A DNA stretch of 64,000 nt from Pedobacter mendelii. GTDB lineage: Bacteria; Bacteroidota; Bacteroidia; Sphingobacteriales; Sphingobacteriaceae. The stretch is from the NCBI RefSeq assembly GCF_014635725.1, contig NZ_BMDJ01000002.1, positions 496,001 through 560,000 on the forward strand. The letters are read 5' to 3'. The notes under the pieces were generated by a model. The model saw only the letters and a list, made by a program, of their open reading frames with translations. It ran no database searches and was not told the origin of the DNA. Position numbers and translations under genes: made by a program. Every line of letters starts with the position of its first letter. Within the stretch, counting starts at the first letter, position 1. Below are positions 1 through 8,075 of this stretch, piece by piece.

Positions 1-2408
1 TCTAAAACCTGAGCCTGTTGTATAGTTTCGGCACTTAAATCTTTCATAAGGCCCATTGCTTTTAATTCCTGAACCCGTTCGTATTCATCTGGGCGCAAAG
101 CATCTTTTAAACTCTTTTCATCGAGGGTAAAGATTTTTGCAAGTTTCATATTCGGAATCAGCTTAGCAATTTTGTCTGCTTCAAAAAGTGGTAAATCTAA
201 AACCCTGGCCGTATCGCGTATGGATGATTTCGCAGCCATCGTTCCATAGGTAATAATTTGCGCAACCTGACTGGAACCATATTTATTGATAACGTACTCC
301 ATTACACGCCCGCGACCCTCATCATCAAAATCGATGTCGATATCGGGCATGGAAACACGATCGGGATTTAGGAAACGCTCAAAAAGGAGGTCATATTTGA
401 GCGGATCGATATTGGTAATCCATAAGCAATAAGCAACTACAGAACCTGCAGCAGAACCACGACCTGGACCAACGGAAACATCTCTCCTTCTGGCTTCGGC
501 AATAAAATCCTGTACAATTAAGAAATAGCCAGGGTAACCTGTTTTTTCAATCGTAGCCAATTCAAAATCCAACCTATCGATTACCTCGGATGTAGGTTTG
601 CCATAACGCTTTTTCGCTCCTTCGTAAGTTAGGTGACGTAAAAACTTATTTTCGCCTCGTTTTCCACCATCAACTTCATCTTCAGCAACTAGAAACTCCT
701 CAGGAATATCAAACTTGGGAAGTAAAACTTCGCGGGCAAGTTGATAACTTTCAATCTTATCTACAATTTCCTGAATGTTTAAAATTGCTTCAGGCAAATC
801 GGCAAATAGTGCTTTCATTTCATCAGGAGATTTGAAATAATATTCCTGATTGGGCAAGCCATAACGGTAGCCGCGGCCGCGACCAATTGGTGTTGCCTGT
901 TTTTCACCATCTTTTACGCAAAGCAAAATATCGTGCGCATTTGCATCTTTTTTATTGATGTAATAGGTATTATTTGTTGCAATGAGTTTTACATCGTGTT
1001 TTTTAGCGAGCGAAATTAAAGAAGTATTTACCCTGTCTTCATCTTCCTGATTATGGCGCATTACCTCCACATAAAAATCTTCTCCAAACTGTTCTTTCCA
1101 CCAAAGCAAAGCTTCTTCTGCTTGGTTTTCGCCCATGTTTAAGATTTTGTTAGAAATCTCACCAGAAAGGTTACCAGATAAAACAATAATATCATCTTTG
1201 TATTGCTCAATTACTTGCCTATCAATACGCGGAACATAATAAAACCCCTTTGTGTAAGCAATGGAAGACATTTTAGCCAGATTGTGATAACCTTTTTTGT
1301 TCTTTGCCAACAGCACCATTTGGTAACCATTGTCTTTCGCAGTTCTGTTTAGGTGATCATCACAAACAAAAAATTCTACACCAATAATTGGTGTCATTAC
1401 AACTTCAGTTGGTCGCTCTCCAGCTTCAATAGCTATCGCATTTTTTGCTTCTGCAGCTTTATTATGATTTAAAACGTTTGAAACAAAATGAAAAGCACCC
1501 ATCATATTTGCATGGTCGGTCATTGCAACCGCAGGCATTTTTTGTGCCGCTGCCGCTTTAACTAAGTCAGGAATGCTGATGGTACTTTGTAAAACCGAAA
1601 ATTGAGTATGATTGTGTAAATGAACAAACGTTGCCGCAGCAAGTTCTTGTTTATTCTCTGCAAGTTCTTGTTTAGAGACACCACCGCCTTCTGCTTTCTG
1701 AAGGCGTTTACGAATTTCATCAGAAGCAGACTTTAAATTAACATGGTTAATTCCAAAACTTGGAATAGATGCAGGATTTATTTCTCTAAAGCGAGGGAAG
1801 TATTCTGCATCAACGAGTAATTCTTCTTTAGTAAAAACTTCCTTTTTAATTAATTCAAGGAAACAACGCGTAGTTGCTTCTACATCGGCAGTTGCATTGT
1901 GTGCCTCCTTAAACGGAATACCGAATAAATATGAGTGAAGTTCGGTTAATGTTGGCAGCTTAAATTTACCACCTCTACCGCCCGGTAGTTTCAGCAAGCT
2001 TGCAGTAATTTCCGTACAGGTATCTAAAACAGGCATTCCGGCCATGTGGTTTTCAACGCCAAAACGATGAAACTCACAACCCATAATATTTACATCAAAA
2101 CCAACATTTTGCCCTACAATAAATTTAGATTTTGATAAAGCGATATTGAATTTCTCCAATACTTCGGCAAGCGATACACCTTGCTCTTCAGCTAATTCCG
2201 TCGAAATACCATGAATACGCTCCGCATCATACGGAATATTAAATCCCTCTGGCTTAACTAAATAATCCTGATGCTCAACCATCCGCCCCATCTCATCGTG
2301 TAGTTGCCATGCAATTTGAATACAACGCGGCCAGTTATCGGTATCGGTAATTGGAGCATTGTAATTACGAGGCAAACCTGTAGTTTCCGTATCAAAAATT
2401 AAGTACAT
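1..2408 (-). CDS. dnaE: DNA polymerase III alpha subunit with N-terminal 3'-5' exonuclease (3' end beyond window)
   Basis: Replicative C-family DNA polymerase; about 802 codons are visible and the C-terminus lies outside the window. It starts at an ATG at 2408. Residues 1 to about 190 form a DnaQ-like DEDDh exonuclease: FDTETTG with D6 and E8, then QNVGFD, then HNATAD. A PHP domain begins near residue 260 (HLHNHTQFS, first H at 263). The polymerase core follows, with GPGRGSAAGS and the metal-binding MPDIDIDF motif at residues 687-694. The fusion of proofreading exonuclease to DnaE is, from memory, common in this part of the Bacteroidota, so a separate dnaQ may not be needed. The start lies 58 bp from a divergently read antitoxin-like gene, and no ribosome binding site is visible. 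Confidence 0.95.
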   Translation of the reverse strand, partial: MYLIFDTETTGLPRNYNAPITDTDNWPRCIQIAWQLHDEMGRMVEHQDYLVKPEGFNIPYDAERIHGISTELAEEQGVSLAEVLEKFNIALSKSKFIVGQNVGFDVNIMGCEFHRFGVENHMAGMPVLDTCTEITASLLKLPGGRGGKFKLPTLTELHSYLFGIPFKEAHNATADVEATTRCFLELIKKEVFTKEELLVDAEYFPRFREINPASIPSFGINHVNLKSASDEIRKRLQKAEGGGVSKQELAENKQELAAATFVHLHNHTQFSVLQSTISIPDLVKAAAAQKMPAVAMTDHANMMGAFHFVSNVLNHNKAAEAKNAIAIEAGERPTEVVMTPIIGVEFFVCDDHLNRTAKDNGYQMVLLAKNKKGYHNLAKMSSIAYTKGFYYVPRIDRQVIEQYKDDIIVLSGNLSGEISNKILNMGENQAEEALLWWKEQFGEDFYVEVMRHNQEDEDRVNTSLISLAKKHDVKLIATNNTYYINKKDANAHDILLCVKDGEKQATPIGRGRGYRYGLPNQEYYFKSPDEMKALFADLPEAILNIQEIVDKIESYQLAREVLLPKFDIPEEFLVAEDEVDGGKRGENKFLRHLTYEGAKKRYGKPTSEVIDRLDFELATIEKTGYPGYFLIVQDFIAEARRRDVSVGPGRGSAAGSVVAYCLWITNIDPLKYDLLFERFLNPDRVSMPDIDIDFDDEGRGRVMEYVINKYGSSQVAQIITYGTMAAKSSIRDTARVLDLPLFEADKIAKLIPNMKLAKIFTLDEKSLKDALRPDEYERVQELKAMGLMKDLSAETIQQAQVL

Positions 2409-2466
2409 ATATTATTGTAAAAATTAACCGCTGCAGAATATTAGTGGCTTTTCAAAAATAGGAAAT

Positions 2467-2691
2467 TTGAAGGTTGATGTTGTCAGGATTTTATCAACAA
2501 AAAAAGGAGATAATAAAGCTGATTTTGTAATGGAACTGTTAAACAATTTAACTTTTGTAAAGGCAGAAGCAATCAGCATAAAAAAAGCTCAATTTATTAG
2601 TGAACTAAAATCTTCGGTTGAAGAAGTTGAACTCACGAAACAAGGAAAATTAAATCTAAAATATGCTGAAGAACTTTTAAATGATCTATAA
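2467..2691 (+). CDS. Small antitoxin-like protein of a RelE-type toxin-antitoxin pair
   Basis: 74-residue protein, apparently starting at TTG; the next in-frame ATG is 21 codons downstream, so the start is uncertain. The C-terminal part (EEVELTKQGKLNLKYAEELL) resembles the toxin-binding tail of small Bacteroidota antitoxins encoded directly before RelE/ParE toxins. It overlaps by 11 bp the ATG of a decayed RelE-like gene, which is the usual arrangement of such pairs. Because the toxin is broken, this is probably an orphan antitoxin. No DNA-binding domain is recognisable in the N-terminal half. The family call rests on context and overall resemblance only. Confidence 0.6.
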   Translation: MKVDVVRILSTKKGDNKADFVMELLNNLTFVKAEAISIKKAQFISELKSSVEEVELTKQGKLNLKYAEELLNDL

Positions 2692-2995
2692 TATTGAACT
2701 TACTCACTTCTTTGAAAACAACTCAGCTAAAAAATTTACATAACTAAAAAAAGGAATTTTTAGAATTAATAATATCATTAAGAGAGAATCCCGAATAAGG
2801 AAAGTCTCTTGGCAACAATTGTTATAAGATTTGTATTTCAATCACATCAAAAGGTAAGAGAAAATCTGGTGGGGCTAAAGTGATAACACACATACAAATT
2901 GTTAAAAAAAAGATTTCCTAATCTCGATTTATGATAAATCAGAGCAATCACACATTTCGGATAAAGAACTTGATACCTTGCTCAAAATTATTTAA
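2681..2995 (+). pseudogene. Decayed RelE/ParE-like toxin gene
   Basis: The ATG at 2681 opens MIYNIELTHFFENNSAKKFT and then meets TAA at 2741. A change of frame restores KKEFLELIISLRENPE, an in-frame TAA follows, and then SLGNNCYKI and SKGKRKSGGAKVITHIQIVK. A further shift near 2912 gives LISIYDKSEQSHISDKELDT and a stop at 2993-2995. The pieces in order match a Bacteroidota RelE-family mRNA-interferase of about 105 residues, including the SGGARVI-type strand and the IYDKSE motif. At least two frameshifts and two nonsense codons make it non-functional. The upstream antitoxin-like gene remains open. Confidence 0.8.
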
Positions 2996-2996
2996 T

Positions 2997-3034
2997 AAAA
3001 AAGCCGAAATACTTTACGTGTTTTCGGCTTTTTT
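2997..3034. terminator. Bidirectional rho-independent terminator
   Basis: AAAAAAGCCGAAA and TTTCGGCTTTTTT form a perfect 13-bp stem with A/T tracts on both sides. It lies between the decayed toxin gene (plus) and the convergent DJ-1/PfpI gene (minus), and could serve both. Confidence 0.85.
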
Positions 3035-3055
3035 ATAAAGAAATAAATTTTATTC

Positions 3056-3736
3056 TTAATCTTCCAAAGCTTTCAAAAGCACTTCTGCCGCTTCTTCTGA
3101 TGAACCCGGGTTTTGACCAGTAATTAAAAGTCCATCTTTTTTAACATACGAACTCCAGTCAGCACCTTTGCTGTAGTGCCCACCAAGCTTTTTAAATTCA
3201 TCTTCCAATAAAAAAGGCACAACATCTGTCAATTTTACCGCTTCTTCTTCTGTGTTTGAGAATCCGGTAACTTCTTTTCCCTTTACTAAAGGATCGCCAT
3301 TTTGGTCTTTAACTTTAATAAGCACACCTGGAGCGTGACATACAAAAGCAACAGGTTTTTCGGCATTATAAAATGATTCAATAAGTGAAATAGATCTTTC
3401 ATCGTTTGCTAAATCCCATAACGGTCCATGACCTCCTGGATAAAATACGGCATCAAAATCAGCTTCGTTAACGTCATCTAATTTAACTGTATCTGAAAGT
3501 TTTGTTTTTAGTTCCTCATCAGCTTTAAATCTTTTGGTTGCATCGGTTTGTGCATCAGGCGCATCACTTTTTGGGTCAATTGGTGGTTGCCCTCCTTTTG
3601 GCGAAGCTATTGTAATTTCTACACCTGCATCTGCCATAACATAATAAGGAGCAGCAAACTCTTCAATCCAAAAACCTGTTTTTTCACCTGTATTTCCCAA
3701 TTCACTATGGGAAGTTAATACCATTAATACTTTCAT
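3056..3736 (-). CDS. DJ-1/PfpI family protein (type 1 glutamine amidotransferase-like)
   Basis: 226 residues with the class I glutamine amidotransferase-like fold of the DJ-1/PfpI family. The nucleophile elbow is FVCHAPG, with Cys133 followed by His134. The N-terminal GEKTGFWIEEF carries the acidic residue (E25/E26) that activates the cysteine in related proteins, and YPGGHGPLWDL is the oxyanion segment. The single-domain length and sequence resemble cytosolic stress proteins of the Hsp31/glyoxalase III type, whose members remove methylglyoxal (glyoxalase) or act as a chaperone; which applies here is unknown. It is monocistronic, with a terminator hairpin downstream at 2997-3034. Confidence 0.88.
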   Translation of the reverse strand: MKVLMVLTSHSELGNTGEKTGFWIEEFAAPYYVMADAGVEITIASPKGGQPPIDPKSDAPDAQTDATKRFKADEELKTKLSDTVKLDDVNEADFDAVFYPGGHGPLWDLANDERSISLIESFYNAEKPVAFVCHAPGVLIKVKDQNGDPLVKGKEVTGFSNTEEEAVKLTDVVPFLLEDEFKKLGGHYSKGADWSSYVKKDGLLITGQNPGSSEEAAEVLLKALED

Positions 3737-3824
3737 TATTATAAATTTATTTGTGTGTAAGTGCCATCTATTTCTATGCCGAAAAATGGGTTAGCATTTA
3801 AAATGACAAATGCTATACGATTGG

Positions 3825-4277
3825 TTAAAAATGTTCCTGACTCACCAATTCACTAACATCATAACCTTTTTCGCGGCATCTCTCAATAATATCAACCAAT
3901 AAATCCGATTCCATTTTAGGCTCGCGGGTCATAATAAAAAGGTATTTCCCATCCGGATGTCCAACCACAACATAGCTGTAATCATCGGCAAGTTCGATTA
4001 TCCAGTATCCAATTTTAAAAGGCCATAGAAATTGTGCCTTCATATCACCATCTGGTTTTTTTTCATCAAAAAACAATTTAGATGTAATCGATTTTTCTTC
4101 CGGTTTTCCTTCTTTGTGATAGGTAGTGTAAACATCAAAATGGTCGCCACCAACTAAAGTATAGGTTTCAGTTGTCTGTTTCCAATGTTTATCTAATAAG
4201 GTTGGGATAGAATATAGAGAATACCACTTTCCCTCGAAGGCTTTAAAGTCGATATTGATTATTGGCTTATTTTCCAT
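3825..4277 (-). CDS. Lipocalin family protein (Blc-like, no signal peptide)
   Basis: 150 residues from an ATG at 4277. A TTG 42 bp upstream would add 14 residues but has no support. The lipocalin signature near the N-terminus is FEGKWYSLYSIP, matching G-x-W. The second conserved block, MKAQFLWPFKIGYWIIELA, is followed by YVVVGHPDGKYLFIMTREP, as in bacterial Blc. No signal peptide is seen, so the protein is predicted cytosolic and would bind a small hydrophobic ligand. It lies 45 bp downstream of a paralogue with an export signal and shares most of its sequence blocks. The pair clearly arose by tandem duplication. Confidence 0.85.
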   Translation of the reverse strand: MENKPIINIDFKAFEGKWYSLYSIPTLLDKHWKQTTETYTLVGGDHFDVYTTYHKEGKPEEKSITSKLFFDEKKPDGDMKAQFLWPFKIGYWIIELADDYSYVVVGHPDGKYLFIMTREPKMESDLLVDIIERCREKGYDVSELVSQEHF

Positions 4278-4322
4278 GGTTTGTTGTATGTGTTTTTTTA
4301 ATTTAAGTAATTTTGCCAACTA

Positions 4323-4880
4323 TTAGTGTTCCTGGCTTACGAGTTTATCAACCTCATACCCTTTTTGTTTACATCTATCAACAATAGCACTCATCAATTT
4401 TTTATCAATTTCGGGCTTTCTGGCCATTATAAACAAATATTTTTTATCTGGGTGGCCAATAACAACATAACTGTAATCATCTGGTAATTCAATTACCCGA
4501 TAACCTATTTTGAAAGGCCAAAGAAACTGCGCTTTCATCTCTCCATCAGGTAAACCATCGTAAAAAAATAATTTAGATTTTATCGATTTCTCTTCCGTAT
4601 TTCCTGTTTTGTAATAGGTTGTAAATACTTCAAAATATCCTTCCTTTAATGTATAATTCTCAACAGTTTTACGCCATTTTTTGTCCAAAGCAGTGGGTAT
4701 ACTTGTTAATGAATACCATTTACCTTGAAACTTTTTAAAATTTATTTTAGCAATTGCTTTATTTTCAGAGTCGAAGCTGGAAATTGATTTATGCAAATCT
4801 AGCCCTGTAAATGAAAAGAAAAAACAACTCACAATAAGAAGCGTAAGTAAGTGCAGAAGCTTGAATTTGTTTAGATTCAT
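4323..4880 (-). CDS. Lipocalin family protein with N-terminal export signal
   Basis: 185 residues. The N-terminus has a lysine-rich start and a hydrophobic stretch (LLHLLTLLIVSCFFFSF). LIVSC could be a lipobox, although the hydrophobic residues after Cys are atypical, so a membrane anchor or cleaved signal is also possible. The mature part has the lipocalin motif FQGKWYSLTSIP, the block MKAQFLWPFKIGYRVIEL, and the closing block VVIGHPDKKYLFIMARKP. Bacterial Blc is an outer-membrane lipoprotein that binds lysophospholipids or fatty acids; ligand and anchoring here are inferred. It is the first gene of a two-gene tandem with the cytosolic-looking paralogue downstream. Confidence 0.85.
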   Translation of the reverse strand: MNLNKFKLLHLLTLLIVSCFFFSFTGLDLHKSISSFDSENKAIAKINFKKFQGKWYSLTSIPTALDKKWRKTVENYTLKEGYFEVFTTYYKTGNTEEKSIKSKLFFYDGLPDGEMKAQFLWPFKIGYRVIELPDDYSYVVIGHPDKKYLFIMARKPEIDKKLMSAIVDRCKQKGYEVDKLVSQEH

Positions 4881-4998
4881 AAATTTGTTTCGTTTAATAA
4901 CATTTTAAAAATTATAAAGTTTTGAAAAGGATTTTTAAACCTTATATTTATTTATACCTTCGATTGGTAATTAACAGCAAACCATAAAATTTAGAAAT

Positions 4999-5937
4999 AT
5001 GAAAGTAACGGTTGTAGGAGCAGGCGCTGTAGGCGCAACTTGTGCAGATAATATTGCACGTAAAGAACTTGCGAATGAGCTTGTTTTGTTAGATATTAAA
5101 GAAGGTTTTGCCGAAGGTAAAGCCATAGATATGATGCAAACGGCTACCCTATTAGGTTTCGATACAAAGATAACTGGTGTTACCAACGACTATAGTAAAA
5201 CTGCAGGCTCTAATGTTGTGGTAATTACTTCAGGCTTACCGCGTAAACCCGGAATGACTCGTGAAGAACTTATCGGAATTAATGCCGGTATTGTAAAAGG
5301 CGTTGCCGAAAATATTTTGAAATACTCTCCTGAAGCGATAATAATAGTGATTAGTAATCCAATGGATACGATGACTTATTTGGCTTTGAAATCTTTGGGT
5401 CTACCTAAAAACCGGATTATTGGTATGGGTGGCACATTAGATAGTTCTCGTTTTAAATTTTATTTATCAAAGGCTTTAGATTGCAATCCGAGCGATTTAC
5501 AAGGTTTTGTTATTGGTGGTCATGGCGATACAACCATGATTCCTTTAACGCGTTTAGCAACTTATCAAAGCTTACCAGTGAGCAACTTATTGGATAAAGC
5601 CACACTTGATAAAGTTGCGGCAGATACCATGGTTGGTGGTGCTACTTTAACCGGATTAATCGGTACATCGGCATGGTATGCTCCTGGAGCAGCTGGGGCA
5701 GCGCTTGTTGAAGCAATTTTACGCGATGAGAAAAAATTATTTACCTGCTGCGTTTCATTAGAAGGCGAATACGGTCAGCAAGATATTTGTTTAGGCGTTC
5801 CGGTAATTATTGGCCGTAACGGCTGGGAAAAAATTATCGATTTTAATTTAACCGATGACGAGCAAACGGCATTTAATAAAAGTGCTGATGCTGTTAGAAA
5901 CATGAATAGCGTATTAGCTGATATGAAATTGGTTTAA
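4999..5937 (+). CDS. mdh: Malate dehydrogenase
   Basis: 312 residues, the standard length of LDH-like bacterial malate dehydrogenase (malate + NAD to oxaloacetate + NADH; TCA cycle, cytosol). The Rossmann loop is GAGAVGAT (residues 7-14). GLPRKPGMTR holds the two substrate-binding arginines R82 and R88; an arginine at 82 marks a malate rather than lactate enzyme. The catalytic histidine is H175 in IGGHGDTT. The start ATG fits the alignment with no N-terminal extension. The gene stands alone, divergent from the lipocalin pair; TACCTTCG at 4955-4962 is a one-mismatch match to a Bacteroidota -7 element but has no well-spaced TTG. Confidence 0.97.
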   Translation: MKVTVVGAGAVGATCADNIARKELANELVLLDIKEGFAEGKAIDMMQTATLLGFDTKITGVTNDYSKTAGSNVVVITSGLPRKPGMTREELIGINAGIVKGVAENILKYSPEAIIIVISNPMDTMTYLALKSLGLPKNRIIGMGGTLDSSRFKFYLSKALDCNPSDLQGFVIGGHGDTTMIPLTRLATYQSLPVSNLLDKATLDKVAADTMVGGATLTGLIGTSAWYAPGAAGAALVEAILRDEKKLFTCCVSLEGEYGQQDICLGVPVIIGRNGWEKIIDFNLTDDEQTAFNKSADAVRNMNSVLADMKLV

Positions 5938-5973
5938 TAAAATTAATCATCTTGAGCACCAATAATAAAATTT

Positions 5974-6071
5974 AACCACCTTAAACACCTAAGAAAAACC
6001 TCATAATATCAAGTAGTAAAAGTAAATTAACCATCATATAAACCTAAAAATAAGGTGCCTTAGGTGGTAAA
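5974..6071. repeat. Imperfect inverted repeat in the mdh-retropepsin spacer
   Basis: ACCACCTTAAACACCTAAG near 5975-5993 is mirrored by AGGTGCCTTAGGTGGTAAA at 6053-6071. The arms match in the ACCACCT and CACCT words and are separated by about 60 A/T-rich bases. It could be a long hairpin transcribed behind mdh, or a decayed intergenic repeat. No gene is seen in the spacer. Confidence 0.45.
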
Positions 6072-6080
6072 AATCGTTAA

Positions 6081-6506
6081 ATGAAGTCAATTTCAATTCC
6101 ATTAAAACTTATAAACTTACAAGACGACGGTTTCCATGTTTTGGTAGAAATTGTTGTTTTTAAGCAAAAGCATTTTGTTGTATTAGATACCGGAGCATCA
6201 CGAAGTGTTTTCGATAAATCTTTGATAGAGCAGCATCTTTCCGAAACTTTACACGTATCGGATGAGATAAATGCGGCTACACTCTTTACAACTACTACAA
6301 CTATCCAGGCCACCATTCCAGAAGTTAAAATAGGCTCGTTAAAAATAAAGAATTACCAAACTGTTGCTTTTGATTTGCAATCGGTTACAGAAACTTACCA
6401 GCAATTTGGACACCCACCAATTTCTGGGATCATTGGTGGTGATATTTTGATGAAGTACAAAGCCGTAATCAATTATGATAAGCTTGTACTAAAATTATAT
6501 AAATAA
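6081..6506 (+). CDS. Retropepsin-like aspartic protease domain protein
   Basis: 141 residues forming one retropepsin-type domain. The active-site motif VVLDTGAS has its catalytic aspartate at D36, followed by the typical SRSVFDKSL. The second hydrophobic-Gly block is ISGIIGGDILMKY, equivalent to the I-I-G-x-D/N segment of clan AA proteases. No signal peptide or membrane segment is visible, so it is probably a cytosolic homodimer, since each retropepsin chain supplies one aspartate. The substrate is unknown. It follows mdh by 143 bp containing an inverted repeat and seems independently transcribed. Confidence 0.8.
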   Translation: MKSISIPLKLINLQDDGFHVLVEIVVFKQKHFVVLDTGASRSVFDKSLIEQHLSETLHVSDEINAATLFTTTTTIQATIPEVKIGSLKIKNYQTVAFDLQSVTETYQQFGHPPISGIIGGDILMKYKAVINYDKLVLKLYK

Positions 6507-6585
6507 ATGTTGTTGACTCCAATCAATTAACATTTTGAAATAAAGAGGTTTCTTGTTAAATTTAATGAACCAAACTAATCAAATT

Positions 6586-7125
6586 ATGAAATTCTTAAAA
6601 ATTTTATTTGGAATTATTGTCGTACTGGCAATAATAATCCTTGTGGGTGGTATGTTTCTGCCAAAAACTTACTCGGTAAACAGAACTATATTGATTAACG
6701 CACCCGATAGCGTTATCTATAAAAATATTGCAAACTTTAACGAATTTTACAAATGGAACCCTTGGGCTAAAATGGAACCTACAGCCAAAACTACATTTTC
6801 AGGAACTGCTGGTCAACCGGGTCACATATATGCATGGATAGGAAAAGAAACCGGTTCGGGCGAAATGAAAATTCTAAAGGTAGAGCCAAATAAACAAGTT
6901 GATATTGATTTATTTTTTAAAGAACCTTTCGAAAGTCATGCTGATACAAAATTTAATATTACACCAGATGGAAGTACAAATAAAGTTACCTGGACAATGA
7001 GCGGCGAAAACAATCTGATAAGCAAATGGATGTGTCTAGTAATGGGTGGAATGGATAAAATGATAGGAAAAGATTTTGAAAGTGGTTTAGCCAGTTTGAA
7101 AGAAAAATCTGAAAAAGAAATTTAA
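6586..7125 (+). CDS. SRPBCC family (polyketide cyclase-like) membrane-anchored protein
   Basis: 179 residues from the ATG at 6586; in-frame TTG at 6553 and ATG at 6565 would add a short polar leader that does not look native. Residues 1-25 are a hydrophobic anchor (FLKILFGIIVVLAIIILVGG). The remainder is a START/SRPBCC domain with the characteristic IANFNEFYKWNPWAKM loop and a C-terminal helix (DFESGLASLKEKSEK). Members bind hydrophobic ligands, but neither ligand nor partner is indicated here. It is followed by a 272-bp spacer largely filled by an inverted-repeat element. Confidence 0.8.
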   Translation: MKFLKILFGIIVVLAIIILVGGMFLPKTYSVNRTILINAPDSVIYKNIANFNEFYKWNPWAKMEPTAKTTFSGTAGQPGHIYAWIGKETGSGEMKILKVEPNKQVDIDLFFKEPFESHADTKFNITPDGSTNKVTWTMSGENNLISKWMCLVMGGMDKMIGKDFESGLASLKEKSEKEI

Positions 7126-7142
7126 TTCTAATACTTTATTTT

Positions 7143-7275
7143 AAAGAGGCTGTATCATAATACGAAATGTCATCCTGAGCCTGCCGAAGGATTTGCAAAA
7201 ACTGCATTTTGTGGCGTTTAGACAAGTTCAACGTAGCAAGATTCAAAGATAAATTGATTTATGATATAGACTTTT
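7143..7275. repeat. Intergenic inverted-repeat element, copy 1
   Basis: About 133 bp bounded by imperfect inverted ends AAAGAGGCTGTATCATAA and TTATGATATAGACTTT. The interior carries GTCATCCTGAGCCTGCCGAA and GGCGTTTAGACAAGTTCAAC, then AAGATTCAAAGATAAATTGA. The same blocks recur in the same order at 11292-11433, and a fragment recurs at 54298-54337. The ends and the GTCATCCTGAGC / GACAAGCTCAACGTGAC arms could fold into a long hairpin. It has no open reading frame and resembles a MITE or REP-like repeat. Confidence 0.75.
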
Positions 7276-7397
7276 ATTTTTTTGGATATATTGATAAACA
7301 AACAATTATGTCGGCATTGCGTTAAAAAAACAGTTAAATTGAGTTTTCTTAAATTAAGATTTTGAAATCTCCTGTTTTTTAGATTATTTGCCAACAG

Positions 7398-8075
7398 ATG
7401 AATTTATTACTTGTAGAAGATGAGCCCAGCGTTGTCTCTGTAGTTTCGAGAGGTTTAACCGAAGAAGGTTTTACGGTAAGTGTAGCTCCAGATGGTTTGA
7501 TAGGCAAACAAATGGCTATGGAAAATGAATTCGATTTGATTATGCTGGATATTATGCTACCAGGCATAAATGGTTTGGAGCTTTGTAAAATTATAAAAGA
7601 GCAAAAGCCAAATACACCAATAATAATGTTAACCGCTTTAGGAACAACAGAAAACATTGTTAACGGATTAGATAACGGAGCAGACGATTACCTCATAAAA
7701 CCATTCAAATTTGCTGAACTTTTTGCAAGGATTAGAACTTTATTAAGAAGATACAGTGGCAAAATTTCTTTCGATCAGATAATCACAGTTGCAGATTTAC
7801 AGATAAACCTGAGTGCTAAAACTGTTAAACGGAATCAGCATGATATTGTATTAACCGCTACAGAATATCGATTGCTCGAATTTATGGCCAAGAATAAATC
7901 TAAAATCTTATCGCGAATTGATATTTTAGAAAGTGTATGGGATATTGATTTCAATCTCGGAACAAATGTTGTTGATGTTTATGTAAACTATCTTAGAAAA
8001 AAAATAGATAAAAATTCAGAACAGAAACTTATCCATACGGCAGTTGGAATGGGTTACGTTTTAAAAGAAAAGTAA
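7398..8075 (+). CDS. OmpR-family response regulator
   Basis: 225 residues. The receiver domain (about 1-118) has the acidic pair E7/D8, phospho-acceptor D51 in IMLDIMLPG, and the conserved lysine in DDYLIKPF. A winged-helix OmpR/PhoB DNA-binding domain follows (about 128-222), with LTATEYRLLEFM and the recognition segment NVVDVYVNYLRKKID. The stop overlaps the ATG of the sensor kinase by one base (TAATG), so the two are co-translated. The sequence type is near CusR/CopR-like regulators, but no metal-efflux genes lie nearby, so the stimulus is unknown. Confidence 0.95.
   Translation: MNLLLVEDEPSVVSVVSRGLTEEGFTVSVAPDGLIGKQMAMENEFDLIMLDIMLPGINGLELCKIIKEQKPNTPIIMLTALGTTENIVNGLDNGADDYLIKPFKFAELFARIRTLLRRYSGKISFDQIITVADLQINLSAKTVKRNQHDIVLTATEYRLLEFMAKNKSKILSRIDILESVWDIDFNLGTNVVDVYVNYLRKKIDKNSEQKLIHTAVGMGYVLKEK

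Noticed and set aside
4278..4319. N-terminal extension of the second lipocalin from TTG 4319
   Set aside because: It has no signal-peptide character or support. The ATG at 4277 fits the family start.
4921..4962. Promoter pair TTG (4922-4924) and TACCTTCG (4955-4962) for mdh
   Set aside because: The spacing of 30 bp is too long and the -7 element has a mismatch.
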